Source: Jaapia argillacea MUCL 33604 (taxonomy: Eukaryota > Basidiomycota > Agaricomycetes > Jaapiales > Jaapiaceae). Taken from it: a stretch of 64,000 nucleotides of DNA. The notes under the pieces are model-generated. The model made no database searches and had not been told where the DNA came from. It saw only the letters and a list, made by a program, of their open reading frames with translations. The stretch spans positions 1 to 64,000 of the forward strand of contig KL197775.1 of assembly GCA_000697665.1 (NCBI GenBank), written 5' to 3'. Positions 22,018 through 34,033 of the stretch are shown here, piece after piece (within the stretch, counting starts at the first letter, position 1; each line of letters starts with the position of its first letter). A program made the translations under genes and the position numbers.

Positions 22018-23947
22018 GGAAACCTCGTATCCAGGTGGGCGAAGATCGTCAATGGTATGGCTCGTGGTACAAGATTGCGACTGACGACTTGAGCGATAAG
22101 GAAACAGATAGCTGAAAAGAAATCAGTATCAGATCATGGAGCGCGCAAGGCATACATTGGCAGCAAAGAGAACACTCACCGCGAACTGGGATGCAAGGAA
22201 GCGACCGCACTCCTCACAAAATCAGGCTCTTCTGATCACGGCCGTCGTCTCAAGACCTTCGACCGCACTTCGTCCATCTACCGCAAATCTCGGGCGTCGT
22301 ATCAAGAATCCAGACATCTAACGCCCCTCAACATCTCTCCAGGTGTCCTTGAATCGCTCTCATCTCTAGGTTGGCCTGGACGGGGGTGAAAGAGGGGAGT
22401 CATGTTGTGGGGTAGAGGTTCAATTAGCTTGGAGCTAATATAAAACCATGAAGTGCGACGTTCAATGACCAGAGAAGCGACTCACTGGACACACATCAAT
22501 GCTCAATCATCCCATCCCACTGGTTCACCTGTCGCACTCTAGCTCCTCTCCGCTCATCTTGAATGCGGCTCGAAGATATCTCAATCTAATCCTGTCTCTG
22601 ATACCCAAAACGTGAACCTTTCAGACTAGTTCAATTTGTCTTGGGAAGACTTGCTTTCGGTGGAATGCAGGGTGCTGGTGTAGAGTTGTGAGAAGGAACT
22701 TGAGGACTTCGCGACGCAGATGAGGGTGGCGCTGGGGTCATCAATCTGAGCGGGCGGAAAGACACTAGAAAAGTGGGTTAGATGGTTGGTAGATGGTCTT
22801 CTTGGGCGTCGGCGTCGGCGTCGAGTCTGGGGGTGATACAGGGAGAAGAGACGGATGGTTTGTGGGAAAAGCCAGGGTCTGGAGGGGCGTAATGAACCAT
22901 ACAGCTGCATATCGTGAGTCCTCTCGTTTATACTCACCCCCCTTCTACTTTGCATTCAATATCTATCGTCTCCTAACTCCTTTTACACTCTGTCCTCACT
23001 TTTCATTCTCGTTTCGTTCTGTCATCACCTCGCCTCACCACGATTGTTGCTTCGTGACGCAGCTATCTATGCATACACAGTCCACCAATCCAACAATCTT
23101 ACTCTCATCCCTGCCGAACGCCCACATCCTCAACCTCAACCTCAACCTCAACCTATCCAAGCTCAAGCCCCCAAGCGCGGTGCTTGTAGTCATATCAACC
23201 TCTTGCTATCGAGCCACTGGCATCCACAACTCTGCACATCTCCCGCTCTCAGCTATCCTTTCTCCGCTCTCCCCTCCGCGATGCCCACCATCACACTGGA
23301 GCCAGTAGAGGGAGACCGACGAAGCACAGAAATACTGGAGGGTTGAACTGAGCAATATCGAACTGTGTAGACCATGGGAACGAGACACCCAAAGTCTCGG
23401 TTCGCCATGCCAAGCTCAGTTACTCTTTGACCCATCAATCGTATGTCCTTCATCTCCTTCGCCTCGCACTGTCCTTCTTCCCCAATCACCGCGATCCGAG
23501 CTGACTTGTTATCCACTCCTCAGCCCTAGTTGCTCGCCTAATCGTTCCTCGGCATGTTGTAGGAGCGACTTTTGAGAAGAGGAATGTTCACGCGAAGTCG
23601 GGATGCGGTGCGGAGGGATGCCTTCGAGTTTTTGGGTTCACAAGTTGAGACGAGGGGAGTTTGGTCAAGGATCGAAGTTGGTGGAGTATTCGGATGGACC
23701 TGCTTAGAGTTGGAGCGTTTGGTATGCAATATTAGCCGAAGCAAACAGTGTGTTTTGTCACGTTTGCCTTTTCCTTCATGCGTAGGTTCGTTTATGTTGT
23801 CTCAACCCAAATACACTTCCTATCTCTCGTCTCATCCCGTTACTAGGCCCTCGAAGTTGCCGGCTTCGCAACCGGCAGTGTCCTCCACGATTCGATTTCT
23901 ATCCCTCTTCACAAACAAGCATACAAAGCCTTTCAGCATCAGTTTTG
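22018..23947. other. junction spacer between duplication units
   Basis: About 1.9 kb without a counterpart in either unit. Just beyond the transporter relic the minus strand reads AICFLIAQVV after a possible 3' splice site; this may be a piece of another membrane protein gene fused to the relic. An open minus-strand frame at 22626-22955 ends with ICVAKSSSSFSQLYTSTLHS but could not be placed. A CAACCTCAACCT tandem run lies at about 23110-23155. No gene can be supported. Confidence 0.45.
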
Positions 23948-24717
23948 AAATCAGTTCTCTATCATTTCTTGTTGTCAGTCGTAGTCGCATCGCTACCTAA
24001 GTACAGGACAGACCCCAAGATGACAGGACGGTCAGAATCCACCAGCCGCGATTCTATCCGGTTGAGAAATGAACTTTCATGTGCTGCTCCAACGCCGGCC
24101 ACAAATTGATGTCGTCCTGAGATTGGTTTATAAGGTACCAGGATCCGTGTAATGGCGTGTAGAGCAAGACCTCTCGTCCGCCGGCAATGTCACCCCCCAT
24201 CAGCTAGGAGTTCAAGTTGAATGCAGCAAACGAGGGAATAGCACCAGAAATAGACGCAAAGACAAGATGTTCTACAGCACTCCAATGCATCCTGTCGGTA
24301 TGCTTGCAATTGCAGAGATGCCCTCCCTGACATCAGGAACCCTTGCTGTCTTCCTCCGCAGAAAGTATCGACGACATGGAGCGTTAAGCCGTACAGATGC
24401 CTCGAGTTAGGCTGCAGAATCGTGGAACCAGCCTGGAGATTGGGCATCAACGAGGAGAGCGAGTTAGGTTCCAGCTTCGGTACAATGCGAGAATTTCTGG
24501 GCTCTGCCTGAAGTCGCGAGCGAGGGAGCGAGGACGCGATGACCCCGAGCAGGGGCGGTGACCTCGAACGAGGAAACGAAGGCTGTGCCACATAAGCAAA
24601 GGGGAGAGCCGAAACCACGAATCGTTCACGAGATGCTTCGAAACCCACTCTCAAGCCAAAATCAAGTCCACCACGACGCATATAGCCACCTATGAAAGGG
24701 TTCCTTCATGTATCAGG

Positions 24718-26036
24718 TTAATCATATTTCTGGATTCCAAGCCTGGTCATAAGCGCATGCCGAAGAACATCAAAAGAAGTCCCATCATCCTTCAACACAC
24801 CCATCTCTTCCATCTCTTCATGGATTCGATCGATATACTCATTCGCCCCCGACAGAGAAGCGACTTGTGCACAAGCTGCATGTAAAGCCAGGAGAGATGG
24901 AGAGGGGAGGGGTAGTTTGATAGGGTCGGGGGTTGTGAATGTGATTTGGTCGATTCCGGATAAGTAGATGTAGAGGGATAGGGGATCGGCGGTGCGGATT
25001 TTGTAGCTGTTCGGTGTTGCCTGTTTGTGCTCAAGTTCAAATGATTTTGGGTTTAGGAGTGAGATGGGGCGGAAGAGTGAGTTAGGAAGTGACTGACTGT
25101 TGGTTCGAACCAAAGCCCCAACCGATCAAAATAATCATGAACATTGGCCTCCATCGTGATCACATTGCACAACGAATGCACCTTCTCGCCATTCAAGTTA
25201 TCGATATCGTACCCAAACTGCCTCAACACAGCCAACACAGCCGCCGAATAATCCTTCTAACACAAAAATTTAGCGGGATCGGATTTCGAGGATCGGAGAG
25301 TAGGCATACCTCAGAATCCTCATGCGACTTGACGGCTCGGTTCAAGAGATACGTTAAATCAGGGGCGATATGTGCACAACCAGTGTACACTGCACCTCCA
25401 GCCGACAATAGGTCCTCCATTGTTATGTGTGGCATGGACTTGGCTCTTGCATCGTACAATCCAGTGACGGGGCATCGATACCCGTCTCTTGCGAGAGCCT
25501 GAATGATTTTATCAGAGAAAGAACCGTTGGAGGAGATTCTATTTTGTCGGTAACTTACTTGATGTTTCGCATCAACAAAGTGTTTAGGTGGCTCTCTGAT
25601 CTTGGCGAGTAGCAATTCCTCAGAGTTTTTATAGAGGGAATCTCGACTTGAATGCGAGCTTCCCAAGGGTGTTCTACCTTTGAATGCCTTAACTGACAGT
25701 GAACGATCAGCGACGGGTAAAGCGCAGTAAGTATATGCGCGGATTTTACTCACAAGGACGAATGAAATAATCAAAAAAACACTCCCCCAGCTCCGAAAGC
25801 GCTTCAAAGTCCCTCTCACAAGATTGGATGACTTTGACTACTTCGTGCCGAGCGGGTAGGGAAGGTGCATATATGATCAAGTAACCCAGTATACGTGCAT
25901 ACACGAGCTCGAGTTCGCCCGCGGTGGTGGTTGTAGTGACATGCTGTTCGAAGGCAATGCAGGTTTGGTAGGCGGTGGTTGCGTTGGAGTCTAGGTGGCA
26001 CCTTTCAGCGGCGTCGGGGGGCAGTGCACTCGGCAT
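24718..26036 (-). CDS. HNH_2-type nuclease domain protein, unit 2 copy
   Basis: Five exons, complement(24718..25020, 25098..25256, 25310..25498, 25559..25692, 25754..26036), give 355 residues. The HNH elements are RCPVTGLYD, GCAHIAP and NVITMEANVHDYFD, so the Asn/His framework is intact although the residues after NVIT differ from the other copy (MEANVHD against LHHDVHD). The C-terminal blocks NSYKIRTADP, LPLPSPSLLALH and EYIDRIHEEMEEM are conserved. Exon 2, the linker, is almost unrelated between copies except near KHQ at its end. Both copies keep open frames and splice sites, so both are probably expressed. Substrate and role are unknown. Confidence 0.85.
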
Positions 26037-26492
26037 GATTAAATTAATGATGGTGAGGAGGAAGCAGACGGCGACGGAAGGAAGGAAAAAGACAATAGGG
26101 TAGAAACAGTGCCTATGGTAGTGTAAAATAGTTGAGGATATCGTAGAGTTGTAGGGGAAAAGGGTGTGCTGTCTAAGGCAGCGCAACAAGTGAGGATCGA
26201 GTGGTCAAGGCGAAGGATAGTGCCAGGACGATTATTCTGTGTTACATGTCACACCCACGTGGCGGGCCGAGTCACAGCGCGCCCCTATGTGCGTGAACAG
26301 GGGCTGAGAACAATAATCTATGCAACATTGTAGCGAGGTATTCGGCAAGGATACAACTGTGTAGTTTGGCCCGTGTCGATATAAGACCGACAAGCTCAGC
26401 TGGACAACAAATGTGCGAGTCGTCACGTCAAACCCTTCATCCTCCAAGCCCAAACTCATCCTCCAAGCCCAAACTCGTTTCAATTTCAAGGG
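26037..26492. other. 5' flank of HNH copy
   Basis: The first 250 bases match the unit-1 HNH flank. The rest lies between the divergently used HNH promoter and the amidase 3' end. A direct repeat of CCTCCAAGCCCAAACTC occurs at about 26440-26475. No gene is seen. Confidence 0.45.
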
Positions 26493-28446
26493 TTAAACGG
26501 CACCCCAAGTACTCCCAGGCGCCCTCCTCGCCCTCCTAACTTTCTCAAATGCAGCAGCAACTTCCACCAACCTCCCTTCTTCCCCCCACCTCCCCATAAA
26601 CTCCACACCAACCGGGACGCCCTCCCCCGCCTCGCCTCCCACCCCATTAACACCACTAGGCTCACTAAATCCCCCAGGTACACCAATAGCTGGGTACCCA
26701 CTAAGCGCAGCCACCAACCCGTTCCTACCTATTTGGGAGGGCGAACCGATGGGGACTACCAGACGACTCTGATGGGGGTAGAATAGGACGTCTAGGTTAT
26801 TTTGGGCGAAGAGGTTTGAGAGGTATGTACGGAGGGAGTCGATACCGGCGAGTCGGGAGATGTAGTCTGGGTTGGTTGGGTTGTTCGGAGGTAGGGTGGC
26901 GTTTATCATGAAAGCGCCTGTGGCAGCGTCGCCCTTCTCATATAAATTCTGTGTGAGGATCTCTGCGAGTGATTTGGGTAGTGAAGAAGGTGTGGAGGTA
27001 TTGTTATAAGACGTCGAGGAGAGGTAAGAATCGAGTTCGGAACGGAATTCGTAGACTTGGACGTCGTATACTGCTGAGAGGTGGTTGATATCGAGTGTTG
27101 GGCCTGGGATGGATATGATTGAAGAACCGAACGATTGGAGGAGGGAGATCGTAGAATTGAAGACCTTGTTAACGGCGTATACCTCCGGGTCCGCCTCCGT
27201 ATCATTCAAAAGCGCAGTCGGGACGCCAATCCGAAGTGCACCAAGCACAGCAGACGCATTCTCCGCCCCCTTATCAGCCCACTTCTCAAACTCCACTCCT
27301 CTCGCTCTCAACCCCGCACCAAGTGCACTAACATTATCACCCCTCGACCACCCAGCACTAGCCATAACACCCAACAAAACCGCTGCATCTCTAACCGTTC
27401 TCGCCAACGGGCCTATGGCATCTTGGGTGTAGGATAAGGGGAGGATGCCGGAACGGGTGATCAGACCGCGTGAGGGACAGATACCGACTAGCGAGTTTGC
27501 GGATGTTGGGGAACAGATGGAGTTGACTGTGTCCGTGCCTGTGCCAAGGACGGAGTAGGATGCTGCGAGGGATGCGCCTGTGCCGCTGCTTGAGCCTGGG
27601 ATGGGGCGAGGTGGGTATTTAAGGTGAATGTAAGGTGTATGTAAGGACTTACCACCTGGTGTTCGTGTTAAATCGTACGGGTTTTTCGTCTAGAGTGGGT
27701 GAGTGAGTGAGTAGGAAAGAGATTTTAAAGGTAACCAAAACTTACCTGCCCAAGGATACTCGAAATCGTTAACCCAGCGATTGCAAATTCATGCATGTTA
27801 GCCTACAAACTTCAATCAGCTCATCCTCAACGCTTCGCAAGATGGACCAAACGGGCAACCCAATTTCCCGAAAAGGGCTTAGAATCGGCATCTCCAGACT
27901 CACCTTAGCCAAGATAACAGCCCCAGCGTCTCTAATGATCTTAACGACATCTGCATCTTCACTTGGTTGTGCCCCTTTCAAACTCAAACTACCACCGGTA
28001 GTTGGCATGTCGAACGTATCATAATTATCCTTCAGAATCGTCGGGACGCAGAATAACTTCCCCGGTGTCCACGACCCTCCTCCTGCTAGCGATTGAGCCA
28101 ATTGGGCATCGAGTTCATCGGCGTATGAGGGGGCGTTTGGGTTGGTAGTGATGATAGCGTTGATCGCAGGTCCTTGTTTATCATACGCTTCGATTCGATC
28201 TAGGAATGATTGGACGATGGCGTGGCAGGAGATGTTGAGGTTGAAGAGGGCGTGATGGACGGAAGCGATGGTGCTCTCCCTCGGCTCGAAAACTGGCGCT
28301 GAGGTGTTGGGGGAGGCGAGGAGGGATAGGGGGTCCGGAGTGGTGAAGTCGAAATCTGGAGATGAAGCTTTGATGCTCGTGGTGTAGGAAATCGCGGCGA
28401 ATAGGACCAGGTAGAAACTGGAAGGGAGGCTGAGATGTGCGACCAT
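26493..28446 (-). CDS. secreted amidase, amidase-signature family
   Basis: Four exons, complement(26493..27595, 27653..27689, 27746..27802, 27904..28446), give 579 residues. A signal peptide (FYLVLFAAISYTTSIKA, about residues 11-27) points to secretion. The Ser-cisSer-Lys triad is visible: Lys139 in CVPTILKDNYD, a Ser of GGSSSGTG (214-216), and Ser238 in GTDTVNSICSPTS. PYDLTRTPGG precedes the serine block and spans the junction of exons 3 and 4. These enzymes hydrolyse amide bonds; fungal secreted members act on small amides or peptides, but the substrate here is unknown. Many N-x-S/T sites (NTSA, NIS, NST, NTS, NAT) fit a secreted glycoprotein. The gene is single-copy in the window because its unit-1 partner kept only the first 60 codons. 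Confidence 0.92.
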
Positions 28447-28942
28447 CGTGGCTCAGATGCTCCCAGACAACGAAAGGATTTCTGTCACGTATATATCACC
28501 ATATCTTCCTTATCTTTCTGCGTGGAAATATTCAGGTCAGGCTGATGGACGATACTAGTTCTACCGCACCATGCTTGTGAGACGGAGGTGGTACGTACGT
28601 ATGTCTCGTCTCGACACTCCGTGTGTCATGGTTTGCCAAGTACTCGCTTTTGGGCAGTTTATTCCACAGCGATATGAATAGCTTGAAGAAGTCGAAGCTT
28701 ACCAGTGGACGATAGATGGTAAGGCTGATAACTACAGTATTTGTGGAATAGTAGCGAAGGATCGAACCACGTCTGGGACTTCGCAGCATCCCTTGATCGC
28801 AGCACCAAAACCTCAACCTTATTTTCGGATCCGGGATGACTTGGTAGACCCCAGCGCTTCACCCAATTCCTCAACAAAAATGTAACCGCAGTACCTCATA
28901 GACCCTCATTTCCCGCTACTCCTCTACCAGTGACTCAGTAGC
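28447..28942. other. spacer between amidase and protein X promoters
   Basis: The part to about 28800 matches unit 1 (14957-15390) directly. From about 28808 on, it matches 16374-16505 of unit 1 in reverse complement (blocks TTGGGTGAAGCGCTGG and TCGGATCCGAAAATAAGGTT on that strand). The inversion border lies between them. Confidence 0.55.
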
Positions 28943-29811
28943 ATGGTCCGCTTCGGATGCAAACCACGTCTCCTCCCAATCCTCCTCCTCGGTCCACCAG
29001 GCTACTACATCTACACCGAATCCCAACGTCTAGCATCCACATACCCAGCTCTCCCACCACACCTAACCAACACTCGCACTTTTCATTTCCTCGCCGTCCC
29101 GAATGATCAGAAGAGTCAGTATGTACCTGCTGAACATGCTGATGTGGTCGTTGCTAGAGTGCCGAGGTCTGTTCTTCCCATCCCATCTCGGGGGGAGAAG
29201 GAGTCGTTGAACGAGAAATGGGCCAAGCTTTTCTTGGGTTCATCTCGCATGAAACTCCAAGGTCGATTATTCGGCCTCCTCACAAATTCACCACCCAACC
29301 TGGCGATACCGGGTCCCTGGGTTTCGCACCATCCCAACCACTCCTCCACTCCACCCTCAAAGTAACAGACCCACCATCCACACTCCAACCTCTTACAATG
29401 ATCTGGCAAAACCCCCCTTCCCTCATCCGCTTTTTCGAAAAGGTCGCTAGTTGGGGTTACCCGTTTAGATTGATGAGTGGGGGGAGACATACTTTGGAGG
29501 TTATGATGGATGATCGGAGCGGAGGAGGAGGAGGGGAGGGAGAGGGAGAATGGGTTCTTAGTTTTGGGTGTGCGCATGATTATGAGAGGATTAACCCTGT
29601 TGATGGGAAAGAGGATGGGAAGGTCGTTCCGGAGTGGGTTGGGTGGGCGCATAAGACTTGGGCGAGGTGGTTATTGGATGGAGTTGTGAAGGAGCTTATG
29701 AAGAGGAGGGAATTTGGATTTGAGGGTGGTAGGCCACTGGAACCGAAAGCTGTCTCGGTCGCTGATGATCATACCGGCGGTGGCAGGAAATTGGATGAGA
29801 GAAGGGGTTGA
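28943..29811 (+). pseudogene. protein X, unit 2 copy, one apparent frameshift
   Basis: The first part (from 28943) reads MV, then RFGCKPRLLPILLLGPPGYY, and continues to EKWAKLFLGSSRM and GRLFGLLT. The second part reads FTTQPGDTGSLGFAPSQP, WGYPFRLMSGGRHTLEVMMD, WVLSFGCAHDYERINPVDG and VPEWVGWAHKTWARWLLDG. The frame changes once, near 29285, where this copy has CACAAATTC and the unit-1 copy CACAAAATTC. Without that one-base difference the frame would be continuous for about 290 residues. No GT-AG intron explains the shift. The family is not recognised; the N-terminus is hydrophobic and could be a membrane anchor. Decay or a sequence error are both possible. Confidence 0.65.
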
Positions 29812-30146
29812 CTAGGGCTTGTATACTACGTTGTTACTGCGATCGACAGTTGGTGGGCACGATTGCTATGCGGATTAGGTTCATCCCCATCTGGACCAGT
29901 AAAAAGGATGGGCAGTTCATATCCAGTTATAGAGTACAGCTCGACAGACGGAAGACGAGTCTCGGTTCCAACGAAACTCCAAACAACCAATGGTGACGAA
30001 AAATTCGAATCGAGTGCGACAACTAGTGACTCTCGAGACCCTTGCGGAGGAATGGGAGACAAGAAGTAGAAGACATGAATGGGACCGATCGTATCAGTAT
30101 ACCTAACGTACAAACGAAGCTGAGGAATCAATTTACAAGTTACAGC
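29812..30146. other. short spacer, shared with unit 1
   Basis: It matches 16505-16949 of unit 1 (CGACAGACGGAAGAC, CCAATGGTGACGA, AAGACATGAATGGGA). It lies between two converging transcripts. No gene is seen. Confidence 0.5.
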
Positions 30147-33109
30147 CTACCCCAAGATTGACGTCCCGTACGCCCGGTTCAACCCAACAAAATCTATATG
30201 TCTGGAGTGACCGAATCTCACTGTCGAAAACCACCTTGTGGTCGAACTCGCATCGTCACCACCCCCGCCGCTCCACCCAACGCATCCGGCTCTGACGACA
30301 TTGACTGAACCCCCGAACCTACCAAACGACGACAACGACACGTGAGTTGTAACTCTCGAATCCTCGCTGATAACTAACTCACCACTAGCAACCGAAGGAC
30401 TAGGTTGAAAAGTCAGCCGACAACTTTCATCTGGGTTCGTAATAGCTTTATAGAGCAAGTCGATGTCGCGTTTTGGTCTGCCGCGGACTCCCTTATCCTC
30501 TGGGGAGAATGGTAAGCGTACACCTTTTGGCCAGTTGACGATTTCACAACCACGTTCTTCTACGAGACGCGGAAGAGTCGACCACGGTACGAAATCACTT
30601 GAAACATGTGCTCCGATATCAACTGAGAAGGGTATTAGGAGGTCAGGAAAGAACGGGAGTGCGATGAATGAAAACACGGACAGAGTTTGTTGAGTAGGTA
30701 TTGTTTGATGGAAAGTATCATTTCATCCCTTTGTATTCGGCTTGTTCTGCGACTCGGAGCAGAGGTACCCGGGAGAGAAAAGGTCATATAGGATGGTTCC
30801 AGATTCGCACCGGCATAAATCACAGTTTGTTCCTGTGATGGACCTGGAGGAGGAGGCATCTCGCTGGCAGGAATGATTCTGGTTTCTAAAATGCTCCAGA
30901 AGTAACGCGTTACACTCACAATTGTTCCGAACTGTGGTTTGCCAAAGCTGCTCCCGGAACCTTATCAAGTTCCCTCCTTGCCAAGGCGAGTAAATCTCCT
31001 CGCATGGTTGAAGAAACTCCTGCACCTCCAATGATATCAAGGAACCGAGTCAGCGCCAGCCTTGCAGATTCGGCTTCATGTATGTTTCCGTGCTCCATTG
31101 TATACACTGGTGTAGAAGTCATAGGATGCGGGGCTTCCATATTTCCCGGAGCTATCGAGCCGAAAATTGGTGCCTCGTCGACGTCCATTTGGGAATCGTC
31201 CAATCCAAGATCAAGGTGAGGCGATTGAAGAAGATCAAATTCGGAAGGGGGAGGGTAAAGCGCACGGGGGAAGGATTCCGTGTTCAGATTGTCCCATTCT
31301 TGGAATAGTTCCTGCATAATATAATCCCCTCCCCCGATCGGAAAAGTGTCATTGGATGGAGTGAGGTCGTAAACCGCAGACGGAATTGGGGCGCTGGTAG
31401 ACACGCCGACGCCGAGGGTAGGAGTTGGGTCGGTATTCGAGGATTCGGGGACAACAGAGCGGAGATTGCTGTCACCGGTATGGACCTCGTTAACAGGCGA
31501 GGTCCCTCTAGAAGTAACGGGAGAATCATTCCAACCAAAGGGTTTCTTGCAAAAACGTCTCTTGCAACCGTTGCACGTCATGTCCTCGTGGTCAGGGTCT
31601 TCAAAACCAGAGAACTCAAACCCCTCGGATTTCTTCATAAAGACCATGACAGAGACATACAAAACAAGAGCTGACTTTGCCCAGCGCAGGTGGCAGGTGT
31701 GACTCGACTCCTTCATGAGTCTGAGGATGATTGTAATTGTCGGAGTTACTTCGACCTCATGGAGATCTTGAAAGTCTTCAAGAATGCTCCGGGTTTTACG
31801 GAACCACTCGAAGTCATCTTTACCACATACAACCCATGCTACCACTCCAAGAAGTGTACGAAGATTGGTGGATGAGGAAGGGGAGTTGGTACTAGATGAA
31901 GGTCGTGGTAGCTTGTCTGCCAGCATGTCTCGAATTTTCTCCCAACAATGGGTAGTGCGTGGGTTCGTGAGCTTATCTCTCCATTTGGCTGGATATAAAT
32001 TGATCCATGCAAGATATTGGATAGATGGAGGTTCGACAGTAGCTCGGAGATGCTGACTCAGCTGGTTGTTGAACGTGTCCCATGAATCTGGCGTGAATAG
32101 TTCAGTTAGGCGGTCTACCCACAAACCGGCCAATTTAAGGTTGGATATTAGGTATTCCTTAGAGAATTTATCGACAAGGATTGCCAGAAAAGCAGAGGAT
32201 TCATCAGGATGTTCGCGGCCTCGGGAGTCAAGATATATCTTCCCTTGGGCAACCTCTGGGATATGCTGAAAGTCGTCTGGAAAGTTGAACCACGACGGTG
32301 GAGCGTAGTGCCTGGGGAACATTCATCTCAGGAACATGTGCCACGATATTATTCGAGTGATCAACTCACACGTCGCTACATCGCGAGCGATCCAAACAGA
32401 TGACATCAAGTTCGTCTTTGTCGTAGAACCAGAGTATGAAAGCATGCCAGCACGCCAGGTTTTCTTTACGCGTATATGCCAGCCAACGGCACCGATGGTG
32501 CTTATCGCGCATTTTCCGATCAAATTGTTCGAACGTGGTTTTGCCGGGATAGAAACCGGAGGGAGGTTGTTGGTCGTCGTGTATATGGTCGAATAGCCGG
32601 AATGTCCTCATCGGCCGCCGACCATATCTCACCTGACGGTCTGCCACCGCATTGGACATTGATAAAATCCAACGGATGGCGGTGAAACGCGTCTGGCGGT
32701 CTGAGGTCTCCCTGACCCTACGCTGCCTCGCGACAAACTCCGAGGAATGAGCAGATTGCGAGGAAAGCATGCGCTGGCGGAGAGCTTGGATGGCATCGCG
32801 TCGGAACTCATTCGACACATAATAAATCCCGTCGTCAACTGTCTCCCTCCTCGGGTACTGCTTAGCGCCCCACCCCTCATCACCGTCTACCCACAACCAG
32901 GCATCCATGTCCTCGTCATTGCCCCGAATCACTTGTAGGATGACTGCCTGGATCCAGCCATCATACTCATCGTCATCTGCATCGGCAACCCAGGTCGTCA
33001 GGAGAGACCGTAAGAACGACAGTCGGGAAGATCGGATGAAGTATGAACCACCCTCGAGCCGTTCCAGAAGATCTTCGTCATCCTTCAGAGAATAGTAAGT
33101 AACATCCAT
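30147..33109 (-). CDS. protein Y, unit 2 copy, unknown 903-aa protein
   Basis: Five exons, complement(30147..30304, 30383..30622, 30682..30863, 30920..32311, 32370..33109). The ATG at 33109 is the one shared with the unit-1 copy; an in-frame ATG at 33214 would add 35 residues not conserved there. The order of blocks is as in the other copy: RFTAIRWILSMSNAVADRQV, PPSWFNFPDDFQH, TPDSWDTFNNQLSQHLRA, a cysteine cluster CNGCKRRFCKKPF, a Pro/Ser-rich acidic linker, then CEIVNWPKGVRLPF and DIDLLYKAITNPDESCRL. The C-terminus is 45 residues longer than in unit 1, with a Gly-rich segment. Intron 3 has the unusual donor GTCCGT where the unit-1 copy has GTTCGT. Function unknown. Confidence 0.75.
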
Positions 33110-34033
33110 TGGACGTGAGATGCTATCCTCTGGAAATATCGGGAGCGGAGTCGAGAAGTTCTTTCGTAGAATCGTGGACGAGCAGAAGGGAGTGGAAGAA
33201 ACAGGCGCAATCAAGAGTATGAGGTACGGGCAGATCTTGTTCGGTGGTGGTGGGAGGTAACGGGGTGGTTGGGCGGGTGGTGTGGATTATGGTGTGGTCT
33301 TATCGGAAAAGCAGTGTTGTCGACTCCGAGCACAAATGCAGTGTGCGTGAATTCCCATGAGCTGATGTCGAATAAGCGCCCACTGAGATATCGCCGAGCG
33401 TCTAAGTATCCCTGCCAGATACTTATTGCGGCTGAGTCGCATTCCGTGTCAAGGATGTTTCAGGAGAAAAGGCCGAACGGCACAATAACTATAACAAGCG
33501 GTGCGCAGTTCGAACGGGTCCTGTGAAGCCTTTTGGCAGAGGTAGTACGAGTAGGAGTCTCACTCAGGTTGAATCCTGGTTGATCCCACACAGGGACAGT
33601 CACAGCGAGGGGAATCAAGAGTGGTTCGGAGAAGGAGGGAATGGATGCCGAACATCCTCACATTTGGGGGGCTGGGGGATTTGGAATTCGAACTCCAATG
33701 AAATGAACCGACCCACCATGGTCAATCAGGTCTGATTCCATAGCACTCGCTCCGAATACTCGCTCGACGCGCCACACGAACAGCAGACTTGATATCCATA
33801 GTATCATCGTAGTAAATAGAATACAAAATCAAATCGTACACGCAGGGAGTAAACAAAACGGGGGAATAAAGCCCAAGACACACCGAAGCGTTGAAACCAA
33901 AATCGCTCCAAGCAGTCTCAGCCCAGGACAAATCAGATTCGTACCATAGGAGGACAGCGACATTATTTAAACATCAACGTCATAAACGAGGGAAGTAGCA
34001 GAGCGTCTCCACTGTTTCGCAAGTCGGCAACCC
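33110..34033. other. spacer between protein Y and transporter
   Basis: It contains the 5' flank of protein Y and the 3' flank of the transporter, partly similar to 19752-20649. No conserved frame is seen. Confidence 0.5.

Noticed and set aside
22626-22955. 109-codon minus-strand frame in the junction spacer
   Set aside because: An Arg-rich low-complexity middle and no neighbour exon; only its last 40 codons look protein-like.
23110-23155. CAACCTCAACCT run as a possible array of spaced repeats
   Set aside because: A plain hexamer microsatellite without unique spacers.
24190-24681. 163-codon minus-strand frame upstream of 24718
   Set aside because: Not conserved in the homologous unit-1 sequence, so probably chance.
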